Shown here: positions 41,555 through 50,235 of the stretch, in pieces | Numbering within the stretch: position 1 is the first letter of the stretch | Layout: every line of letters begins with the position of its first letter | NCBI GenBank assembly: GCA_009783695.1 | Contig: WRCY01000005.1 | Location: forward strand, 1 to 64,000 | Length of the DNA: 64,000 bases | Reading direction: 5' to 3' | Source of the DNA: Oscillospiraceae bacterium | Lineage (GTDB): Bacteria; Bacillota; Clostridia; Oscillospirales; Ruminococcaceae | The notes under the pieces: generated by a model | Seen by the model: the letters and a program-made list of their open reading frames with translations, nothing else | Database searches by the model: none | What the model was told of the DNA's origin: nothing | Made by a program: the position numbers and the translations under genes

Positions 41555-42634
41555 TTGGCAGGTGGGGGAGGACAGGAAAAAACCGAAAAAGCCACGCCGA
41601 AAAAGCGTAGGGACGCACGCGAAAAAGAGGGCAACATACTGCAAAGCAAGGAAGTAAACACCGCGGTTTCTTTGCTCGTTATGTTTTTCGCGCTCTCGCT
41701 GCTGGGGCCGTTTATGTACACGCAGATGCAGGCGGCAATAAGGTTCTTTATCGAACACTCCGGCGATGAAATGAGAGTTAACCAGGAGTTCATCACCTGG
41801 ATGGGAATCAGCATTGTAAGATTTGCCATTGTTATCATGGGACCGCTGTTCATTATAAAAATATTCGCATCAGTCATACCCTCGGTTATTCAGTCTAAAG
41901 GACTATTCACGATGAAGCCGCTAAAACCCCGGTTCTCAAAGCTGAATCCCATCAACGGCATAAAGAAGCTCTTCTCGCTTCAATCGTTTGTAAACGTAAT
42001 AAAAGGAATAATAGTAATAGTTGCCATAGTCGCCATTGTTTACTCCCGCATAATGTCACTGCTGCCCGACATAGGGAAGCTGCCGCAGATGGACCTCGTT
42101 CAGGGCGTGGCATTTACGGCGCGGAACATATTCTCACTCGTAATTCTAATCGTAATCCTTTTCGCGTTTGTCGCCGCAGGTGATTACATATTTCAGTGGT
42201 GGCAGTACGAGAAGAAGCTCAAGATGTCCAAGCAGGAAGTAAAGGACGAATATAAAAACATCGAGGGCGACCCGAAAATAAAGAGTAAAATCAAGCAGAA
42301 ACAGCGCGAAATTGCACAAAGCCGCATGATGCAGGAGGTTCCCGGAGCAGACGTAGTCGTGCGAAACCCCACGCACTACGCTGTCGCCCTTAAATATGAA
42401 ACGGTAAATACTTTCTCCGCGCCCAAGGTTGTCGCTAAAGGGCAGGACGAAATAGCGCTTAAAATCATCGCGCTCGCCGAGGAGCACGGCGTCCCCGTTA
42501 CCGAGGACAGACCGCTCGCCAAAGCTCTGCACGACACCGTAAAGCTCGGGAGCGAAATCCCGCACGCGCTGTTCACAGCGGTGGCGACTATATTCGCAGA
42601 GCTTGATACCATAAAACAGAAAGTTAATTTTTAA
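41555..42634 (+). CDS. flhB: Flagellar export switch protein FlhB
   Basis: 359 residues. N-terminal KTEKATPKKRRDAREKEGN, four membrane helices and the autocleavage motif NPTH (in VVRNPTHYAVALKYE), needed for the change of export specificity with FliK. Start TTG at 41555 after AGGGG. Confidence 0.97.
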   Translation: MAGGGGQEKTEKATPKKRRDAREKEGNILQSKEVNTAVSLLVMFFALSLLGPFMYTQMQAAIRFFIEHSGDEMRVNQEFITWMGISIVRFAIVIMGPLFIIKIFASVIPSVIQSKGLFTMKPLKPRFSKLNPINGIKKLFSLQSFVNVIKGIIVIVAIVAIVYSRIMSLLPDIGKLPQMDLVQGVAFTARNIFSLVILIVILFAFVAAGDYIFQWWQYEKKLKMSKQEVKDEYKNIEGDPKIKSKIKQKQREIAQSRMMQEVPGADVVVRNPTHYAVALKYETVNTFSAPKVVAKGQDEIALKIIALAEEHGVPVTEDRPLAKALHDTVKLGSEIPHALFTAVATIFAELDTIKQKVNF

Positions 42635-42649
42635 AGACGTGTAGATTAA

Positions 42650-42810
42650 GAACTTGTATTCAATAACCGAAATATTCAGATTTTAGGCGAATTTTATGTC
42701 AATTGAGGCAAATTTTCGCAGAAATAATTTGTTTATTTCAAGAAAATTTAACGAAAAGTGGCGTAAAATGCGTCAAAATGTGAGTATTGAGTGTTATTGA
42801 ATACACGTTC
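42650..42810. mobile_element. MITE-like element upstream of flhA
   Basis: 161 bp with 18-bp terminal inverted repeats (left GAACTTGTATTCAATAAC, right its complement with one mismatch), flanked by TAA on both sides (42647-42649 and 42811-42813) as a target duplication. The inner sequence is also imperfectly palindromic (ATTTTAGGCGAATTTTA against TAAAATGCGTCAAAAT), so the whole folds as one long hairpin. No coding capacity. Confidence 0.75.
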
Positions 42811-42835
42811 TAAAAGGAAAGGATGCGCAAAGCCC

Positions 42836-44933
<2,098 letters not shown>

Positions 44934-44935
<2 letters not shown>

Positions 44936-45022
44936 TGAATAAGGAATAGTGAATAAGGAATAATGAAAAAACGTTGCGAAGCAGCTCAAAAATTATTCAT
45001 TATTAATTATTAATTATTATTG
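44934..45022. repeat. Palindromic heptamer element
   Basis: AATAAGG/AATAGTG heptamers, centre GTTGCGAAGCAGC, right arm ATTATTCATTATTAATTATT between flhA and the sigma gene, where other Firmicutes have flhF and flhG. Confidence 0.85.
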
Positions 45023-45039
45023 TCACCGGAGGTGACGTA

Positions 45040-45780
45040 GTGGCAGTTGACAATACAAAGCTGTTCATCAAATACAAGGAAACCCGCGACGTCGAAATCC
45101 GTAACGAGCTGGTTCTGATTTACATGAACATAGTAAAATATGTCGCCATGTCCCTGCGCAACGTCTACGCCAAGTACGGCGACCTTGACGACATTGTGAA
45201 CGAGGGCGTAATCGCACTGATTAACGCCGTTGAAACCTTCGACACCGAGCGCGGCGTTAAGTTTGAAACGTATGCAAACCTTAAAATAAAAGGCGCAATT
45301 ATCGACTACGTGCGAAAGCAGGACTGGATTCCGCGGCAGGTGCGCAAGTTCGGCAAGGAGCTCGATGAAACTTATAACCTGCTTTACACCGAGCTCGGGC
45401 GCTCGCCTACCAACAATGAAATCGCCGAGCGCATGGGGCTCACGAAAGAAAAGTTCGCTAAAAGCATGGCGGACGCGGCGGGCAGCATGACGCTGTCGTT
45501 TGAGGAACTGCTGTATGAGGACAACTTCAGCGACAAGGGCGGGCTCGCAAACGAAGCGGACAGAAGCATTTACGAACAGGAGCTGCGGGCGGTCGTCACC
45601 GAGGCGATTGAAACGCTCAACCCCAAGCAGAAGCAGGTGATTTCCCTGCACTACTACGAGCGGCTCAAATTTGTGGAAATCGCAAAGGTTATCGGCGTTT
45701 CAGAGTCGCGGGTGTGTCAAATCCATTCAAAGTCAATGCTGTACCTAAAGAGAAGACTGGAAGATTACATAAAGATGTGA
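45040..45780 (+). CDS. sigD: Flagellar sigma factor SigD/FliA
   Basis: 246 residues, sigma-28 type. Region 2 (LDDIVNEGVIALINAVETFD; FETYANLKIKGAIIDYVRKQ), region 3 and region 4 (EIAKVIGVSESRVCQIHSKS) are complete. It directs late flagellar genes such as flagellin, not present here. Start GTG at 45040 after CCGGAGGTGA. The gene lies 104 bases behind flhA. Confidence 0.95.
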   Translation: MAVDNTKLFIKYKETRDVEIRNELVLIYMNIVKYVAMSLRNVYAKYGDLDDIVNEGVIALINAVETFDTERGVKFETYANLKIKGAIIDYVRKQDWIPRQVRKFGKELDETYNLLYTELGRSPTNNEIAERMGLTKEKFAKSMADAAGSMTLSFEELLYEDNFSDKGGLANEADRSIYEQELRAVVTEAIETLNPKQKQVISLHYYERLKFVEIAKVIGVSESRVCQIHSKSMLYLKRRLEDYIKM

Positions 45781-45892
45781 CGGACAGTTGACAATTGACA
45801 GTTGGAGATGGTTGTTTAGTTACGGAAAAATAAAAGTCCGCGAAGCGGACGCCAAAACTGTCAATTGTACACTGTGAACTGTCAATTGACGA
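45780..45892. repeat. Palindromic heptamer element with GCGAAGC hairpin
   Basis: ACAGTTGACAATTGACAGTT left arm, hairpin GTCCGC-GAA-GCGGAC, right arm AACTGTCAATTGTACACTGT. Between sigD and flgF. Confidence 0.88.
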
Positions 45893-45908
45893 CCGAAGGG
45901 AGTAAAAA

Positions 45909-46661
45909 ATGCTGAGAGGATTTTACAACGCGGCGCAGGCGATGATTCACCAGCAGCGCGAGCTCGACTCAATCAGTAACAATGTTATGAACATCAACAC
46001 CGCCGGCTACCGCCGCGACCGCATAGTCAAGAACACGTTCATGGAAGAGCTGATTCTTGTGCGCGGGCGGACAAGGCTCAGCGGGACGTTCCACCAGACC
46101 TATGTCGAGAACAACCGCGTGAACCTGGAGCAGTCAAACTTTGAGTTCACGGGGAGCCGCTTCGATATGGCAATCTGGGGCGACGTCTACTTCAATATCC
46201 GCACGATGAATGAAACCCCCAACGTTTACCAGACCCGCAACGGGCAGTTCGAGCTGGACGGCGAGGGTTATCTGGTTCTCGGAAAAGCCGGGCGCGTTCA
46301 AGGGCAGGGCGGCGATATTTACATAGGTCACGACGACTTTGTCGTTGACCCCGACGGTACAATCAGGAACGACGACGGCGTTATTGATGTGCTCCTGCTG
46401 ACTTATACCCCGCCGGATGCAGATGTGCGCAAGATTAACGATACACTGTTCCGCTACGACGGCGACGAAGCGCTTCCGGCAGGCGAAACCTTTGACGTTA
46501 TACAGGGCGGTTTTGAGAAGTCCAACGTCGACGCCAACCGCGAGATGACGCGCGCGATGGAAGTGCAGCGGCTTTATGAGGCGAACAGCCAAATCCTCAA
46601 ATATATAGACACGATGAACCAAAGGTCGACCTCGCTCGCGAAGTCGGGGCAGGCGATATAA
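45909..46661 (+). CDS. flgF: Flagellar rod/hook-basal body protein (FlgF type)
   Basis: 250 residues. N-terminal motif LDSISNNVMNINTAGYRRDR (about 20-39) and C-terminal SNVDANREMTRAMEVQRLYEAN-type helix are those of rod proteins FlgF/FlgG. In Firmicutes two such genes stand together; which is FlgF and which FlgG is set by order only. GAAGGGAG precedes the ATG. Confidence 0.88.
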   Translation: MLRGFYNAAQAMIHQQRELDSISNNVMNINTAGYRRDRIVKNTFMEELILVRGRTRLSGTFHQTYVENNRVNLEQSNFEFTGSRFDMAIWGDVYFNIRTMNETPNVYQTRNGQFELDGEGYLVLGKAGRVQGQGGDIYIGHDDFVVDPDGTIRNDDGVIDVLLLTYTPPDADVRKINDTLFRYDGDEALPAGETFDVIQGGFEKSNVDANREMTRAMEVQRLYEANSQILKYIDTMNQRSTSLAKSGQAI

Positions 46662-46715
46662 CAATTGACAATTGACAATTGACAATTGACAATTAACAAT
46701 AAACAATGAACAATT
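46659..46715. repeat. Heptamer repeat element
   Basis: ACAATTG x4 with ACAATAA and ACAATGA variants right after the flgF stop. Confidence 0.85.
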
Positions 46716-46737
46716 ATTAAAATTATCAGCGAACAAA

Positions 46738-46816
46738 AAGTTTGAAATAATAACTGCCGAAGCGGGGAAAATGTCGTTATAAATTCCAGCTTGTTAAGAA
46801 AGGACTTGATGAAAAT
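46738..46816 (+). repeat. Leader repeat copy (before flgG)
   Basis: AAGTTTGAAATAATAACTGC, GAAGCGGGGAAAATGTCG, TTATAAATTCCAGC, TTAAGAAAGGACTTGATG, ending at the ATG. Confidence 0.9.
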
Positions 46817-47575
46817 ATGAATATTTCTTTTTACACGGGCGCCTCGGGCTTAATCGCCCAGCAGGAGGGGCTCAACATCTACGCAAATAACATAGCCAAC
46901 ATAAACACCGTCGGCTTTAAGCCCATGCGCCCCTCGTTCGCGGAGTGTCTTTATGTGCAGTACCGCAGCACGGAGCCGCGCTGGGAAACAGGTCACGGGC
47001 AGTATGTGATGAAAACGGACTTGATGTGGGAGGAGGGCATGTTCACCGCTACCGACCAGCCGCTCGACTTTGCGCTGCCCAACGACGGCTTTTTCATGGT
47101 AATCGACAGAAACGGCGACACATATCTCACGCGTGACGGTTCGTTTACGATTTCGTTCAACGAGGACGCGGAGGTCTGGCAGTTAGTGAGCGGTACGGGA
47201 GAATACGTGCTGGATTATGACGGGAATACGATTGAGGTTCCTTTTGAAGCCGTGACAAACGGCGACGGCACGGAGGCTGTTTCCTCCATGATTGATTATG
47301 CCGTGCTGCAGGACATGATAGGCGTCTTCACTGTACCCAACAACTGGGGGCTCGACAACGTCAGCAACAACAGGTTCGCGGTTACAGCCCGCTCGGGCGA
47401 TGCCGCCCCCGCCCCCGAATACGATAAAGTCCGCATGGCGCTCGAAATGTCAAGCACAGACCTCGCGGGCGACATGGTGCGCATTATCGAAACCCAGCGC
47501 GCCTATCAGCTGGCGGCGAAAATGGTGCAGACTTCCGACGAGTTTATAAGAATCGCGAACAGCTTGAGGGGTTAG
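46817..47575 (+). CDS. flgG: Flagellar distal rod protein (FlgG type)
   Basis: 252 residues. NIYANNIANINTVGFKPMRP near 20-39 and the C-terminal STDLAGDMVRIIETQRAYQL are typical of FlgG. Preceded by a leader repeat copy; followed by the leader-like array of cheC. Confidence 0.9.
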   Translation: MNISFYTGASGLIAQQEGLNIYANNIANINTVGFKPMRPSFAECLYVQYRSTEPRWETGHGQYVMKTDLMWEEGMFTATDQPLDFALPNDGFFMVIDRNGDTYLTRDGSFTISFNEDAEVWQLVSGTGEYVLDYDGNTIEVPFEAVTNGDGTEAVSSMIDYAVLQDMIGVFTVPNNWGLDNVSNNRFAVTARSGDAAPAPEYDKVRMALEMSSTDLAGDMVRIIETQRAYQLAAKMVQTSDEFIRIANSLRG

Positions 47576-47577
47576 CG

Positions 47578-47767
47578 TGAGAATTATATCTGCTTATTCG
47601 GGGAAAAAGAAGCTTAAGAATTAAATATACTTATGAAAGGGCTATACCTAAAAACTGAACAATTATATCTGCTTATTCGGGGAAAAAGAAGCTTAAGAAT
47701 TAAATACTCTTATAAAAGGGCTATACTTAAAAACTAAATATTCTTATGAAAGGACTATACTTAAAAA
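47578..47767 (+). repeat. Leader repeat, diverged tandem array (before cheC)
   Basis: Two full and one partial unit of a locus-specific type: AATTATATCTGCTTATTCGG, GGAAAAAGAAGCTTAAGAAT, TTATGAAAGGRCTATACYTA. The TTCGGGGAAAA and GAAAGGACT parts match the family. Confidence 0.8.
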
Positions 47768-48385
47768 ATGATTAAGAAATTTGAAGACTTAAACGACATG
47801 CATCTGGACGTACTGACGGAAATAGGCAATATCGGCTCGGGCAACGCCTCCACCGCGCTGTCCTCCATGATTGGCAAGGAAATCATGATAAAGCTGCCGC
47901 AGGTCATGACGCTCGACTTTCAGGACGCAATCGAACACTGCGGAAGCCCCGAGGAGCTTCGCGCGGCTGTGCTGATTCGCCTGAAGGACGAGCTCGAGGG
48001 CATGATATTGCTGCTGATTACTAAGGAGCTCGCGGAAACTATACTTAACATCTTCTTTCAAAAGACGGACATCAATCTTCTGGAGCTTGACGAGGGCGAC
48101 ACTTCCGCTCTGTCCGAAATCGGCAACATAATGGGCAGCTCCTACATGAGCGCAATCGGCACGCTTACAAACCTTAAAATCGGCGTGGAGGCTCCGGTTT
48201 TCACGGTCGACATGCTGGGCGCGATTATGAGTGTGCCTGTAATTGAATTCGGCGAAGTGGGCGACAAGCTGCTTTGCATTGACAAATCCATCGAAATCGA
48301 CGGCGTGTGCATAAAGTCCAACATGATGCTTATTCCTACCGTTGATTCGCTTTCGGTTCTGTTTTCGAGGCTGGGTATAGTATGA
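47768..48385 (+). CDS. cheC: CheY-P phosphatase CheC
   Basis: 205 residues, normal CheC. Two active-site helices: EIGNIGSGNASTALS near 18-32 and EIGNIMGSSYMSA near 118-130. It dephosphorylates CheY-P and is activated by CheD. Together with FliY the organism has two phosphatases of this type. Stop overlaps cheD (ATGA). Confidence 0.96.
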   Translation: MIKKFEDLNDMHLDVLTEIGNIGSGNASTALSSMIGKEIMIKLPQVMTLDFQDAIEHCGSPEELRAAVLIRLKDELEGMILLLITKELAETILNIFFQKTDINLLELDEGDTSALSEIGNIMGSSYMSAIGTLTNLKIGVEAPVFTVDMLGAIMSVPVIEFGEVGDKLLCIDKSIEIDGVCIKSNMMLIPTVDSLSVLFSRLGIV

Positions 48386-48867
48386 CGGGTGCTTTAAATG
48401 TCGGTATTTCCGACTGGAAAGTGAATAAAGGCGAGGGTATAATCGTAACGTATGCCCTCGGCTCCTGCGTGGGGATTTGCCTTTATGACAAGGCTTCGTT
48501 TATCGGCGGGCTGTCGCATATCATGCTCCCCGACAGCAAGAGCGTAACTCCGGGTGCGGCGATGAACCGTATGAAGTTCGCGGACACGGCAATTCCCGAC
48601 ATGCTGGCGAAGATGCTTACCATGGGCGCGGTGAAAGCGCGCATAACCGCGAAAATCGCGGGCGGCGCTCAGATGTTCCAGACCTCAAGCGAAAAGTTCA
48701 ACATCGGCGACCGGAACGTCGTGGCGGTGAAAGAGGCGCTGCGGGCCCTCAGCATACCCATCATAGCGCATGACACGGGTCTGAACTTCGGGCGGACGGT
48801 TTTCTTTTACACTGCGGACGGCAAGGTGAATGTAAAATCCTCCGCAAAGGGAGAGAAGATGCTGTAA
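48382..48867 (+). CDS. cheD: Chemoreceptor glutamine deamidase CheD
   Basis: 161 residues. Catalytic Cys in ALGSCVGICLYD (about 27-38) and His in GLSHIMLP (about 46-53), with Thr in the later AKIAGGAQMF region. It deamidates receptors and binds CheC. Its 4-base overlap with cheC fits the CheC-CheD complex. Confidence 0.96.
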   Translation: MTGALNVGISDWKVNKGEGIIVTYALGSCVGICLYDKASFIGGLSHIMLPDSKSVTPGAAMNRMKFADTAIPDMLAKMLTMGAVKARITAKIAGGAQMFQTSSEKFNIGDRNVVAVKEALRALSIPIIAHDTGLNFGRTVFFYTADGKVNVKSSAKGEKML

Positions 48868-48871
48868 GCCC

Positions 48872-48944
48872 CGAAAATATAATCAATTGAATCGGGAAGA
48901 TGTTGTTTTATTATTCACTTGTTTATTAAGGACTTAATGAAAAA
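48872..48944 (+). repeat. Leader repeat copy (before MBL gene)
   Basis: TATAATCAATTGAATCGGGA, AGATGTTGTTTTATTATTC, then TTATTAAGGACTTAATG. The 3' part is diverged (no GTGAAGAAA) but ends at the start codon as in the others. Confidence 0.8.
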
Positions 48945-49787
48945 ATGAAGCTTTTAACCTTAATTGAAAATACCGCCGCAAGTGATAAGCTCTATACAGA
49001 GCACGGACTGTCCTTTTACATAGAGCACAGGGGCAAGAGGATTCTGTTTGACGCGGGCGCGTCGGGGCTTTTCGCGAAAAATGCGGCAAGAATGTTAATA
49101 GACCTTAAAGGGCTTGACGCGGCGGTTCTCTCGCACAACCACAACGACCATGCCGGAGGGCTCGATACCCTGCTCGGTTATCAGCCGAGTCTTAAGATTT
49201 ACGCAAGAAAAGCCGTCTTGAACGGCTTTTTTAAGAAGACGGGGGTTTTTCGCATACCTGCCGGGCTCGGGAGTGATTATTTTGAGAAGCGGGCGGAAAA
49301 CTTCGTACTTTTTAATAATTTCCAGCAGCTTGCGGACGGGCTGTTCCTTATGTCTAATGAGGTTTTCGAGCCTCATTTTACAGACAGGACGCTGCTAATG
49401 AAAAAGAGCGGCAAAGCCGTTCCCGACGATTATTCGCATGAGCTGTTCATGGCTGTGTTCCCGGGGGGTGAGCCGGAGGACGGTATTGTAGTGGTTTCAA
49501 GCTGCAGTCATTCGGGCGTTGTGAATATACTTAACACCGTACGCCGCACATGGGAGGGCGCGCCGATACTGGGTTTTGTCGGCGGGATTCACCTCACGGC
49601 AGGCGGCGGCAGGAAGCTGCTTGCCTCACATGAAGAAATCGAGCGAATCGCAAACGATATAAAGGCAATGGATATAGGTACGGTTTACGTCTGCCACTGC
49701 ACGGGGCAGAAAGGTTATGAGAGGCTTAAAATCCATCTTGGCGACCAGGTGCAGTATCTGCGGGCGGGTGAGGAGCTGGAGTTTTAA
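48945..49787 (+). CDS. MBL-fold metallo-hydrolase
   Basis: 280 residues. Metal-binding HxHxDH motif as HNHNDHAGG near 64-72, further His in SCSHSGVVN and GGIHL and CHCTGQ. The pattern matches the COG1237 branch (annotated as ribofuranosylaminobenzene 5'-phosphate synthase-like), but the substrate is not known. Single gene between cheD and the toxin-antitoxin locus. Confidence 0.9.
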   Translation: MKLLTLIENTAASDKLYTEHGLSFYIEHRGKRILFDAGASGLFAKNAARMLIDLKGLDAAVLSHNHNDHAGGLDTLLGYQPSLKIYARKAVLNGFFKKTGVFRIPAGLGSDYFEKRAENFVLFNNFQQLADGLFLMSNEVFEPHFTDRTLLMKKSGKAVPDDYSHELFMAVFPGGEPEDGIVVVSSCSHSGVVNILNTVRRTWEGAPILGFVGGIHLTAGGGRKLLASHEEIERIANDIKAMDIGTVYVCHCTGQKGYERLKIHLGDQVQYLRAGEELEF

Positions 49788-49792
49788 TAAAT

Positions 49793-49821
49793 TTGACAAA
49801 GAAATATATTTATGATAAAAT
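49793..49821 (+). promoter_or_regulatory. Sigma-A promoter of type I toxin mRNA
   Basis: TTGACA (49793-49798), 17-base spacer, TAAAAT (49816-49821). Confidence 0.88.
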
Positions 49822-49827
49822 ATAAGC

Positions 49828-49929
49828 GATAAAGGTTGTGCCACGCAACAAATATGCGGTGCACTAATTAAGGTTAGTGCAAATATGCGGCTAAGCTGAA
49901 CCCCATCTCAACGGAAAGGGGGATGCACT
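49828..49929 (+). other. Structured 5' leader of toxin mRNA
   Basis: Contains the hairpin TGCACTAA-TTAAGG-TTAGTGCA (near 49861-49882), direct repeats AAATATGCGG, and CCCC (49901-49904) that can pair with GGGG of the ribosome site AAAGGGGG (near 49916-49921), so the toxin start may be masked. The beginning (ATAAAGGTTGTGCC) resembles the beginning of the antisense RNA (ATAAAGGCTGTGCC). Confidence 0.65.
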
Positions 49930-50046
49930 ATGGAAATGGTTTTGACGTTACTTGCATTGTACATAATGTTTCGGATAATCCGTGAAATAGAAAAAAAGAC
50001 CGCCTACCAGCTAAAGAGTCGGTCTTTTTATAAAACTCTCAGCTAA
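49930..50046 (+). CDS. Small hydrophobic peptide, probable type I toxin
   Basis: 38 residues: a single membrane helix (MEMVLTLLALYIMFRIIREI) followed by a basic tail (EKKTAYQLKSRS). The size, the helix plus charged tail and the terminator hairpin placed inside the 3' part of the frame are as in Firmicute type I toxins of the TxpA/BsrG and holin-like groups. These depolarise or damage the membrane unless an antisense RNA blocks them. ATG at 49930 has AAGGGGG 7 bases ahead. The stop (50044-50046) lies beyond the hairpin T run, so terminated transcripts may lack a stop codon. The start could also be the second ATG at 49936. Confidence 0.75.
   Translation: MEMVLTLLALYIMFRIIREIEKKTAYQLKSRSFYKTLS
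49991..50029. terminator. Shared bidirectional terminator of toxin and antisense RNA
   Basis: AAAAAGACCG (from 49993) pairs with CGGTCTTTTT (50020-50029). On the minus strand it is followed by seven T, on the plus strand by five, so it is stronger for the antisense RNA. Confidence 0.85.
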
Positions 50047-50075
50047 CCGCTTATCTTAACGGCACAGCCTTTATT
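49991..50075 (-). ncRNA. Candidate antisense RNA antitoxin (about 85 nt)
   Basis: A consensus promoter on the minus strand (50082-50110) would start RNA near 50075, ending at the bidirectional terminator. The RNA is fully complementary to the 3' part of the toxin mRNA. Promoter and first 14 bases are an inverted copy of those of the toxin gene. Confidence 0.7.
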
Positions 50076-50081
50076 ATTTAC

Positions 50082-50110
50082 ATTATAACACAAATTTTCC
50101 GTTTTGTCAA
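50082..50110 (-). promoter_or_regulatory. Sigma-A promoter of antisense RNA
   Basis: Minus strand TTGACA (50105-50110), 17-base spacer, TATAAT (50082-50087): a perfect consensus, stronger than that of the toxin. Confidence 0.9.
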
Positions 50111-50150
50111 TATTGTTTATTAATTTTCCAGTGAAGTTATTTTTTTACAC

Positions 50151-50179
50151 TTGAAAAAACGAAAAAAATGTAGTATAAT
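50151..50179 (+). promoter_or_regulatory. Sigma-A promoter of glgP
   Basis: TTGAAA (50151-50156), 17-base spacer, TATAAT (50174-50179), 56 bases before the glgP ATG. Confidence 0.88.
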
Positions 50180-50235
50180 AATCATAGTTAGATAAAATTT
50201 ATTAAAAATTTATTCAAATATGAAAGGGCACTGAG

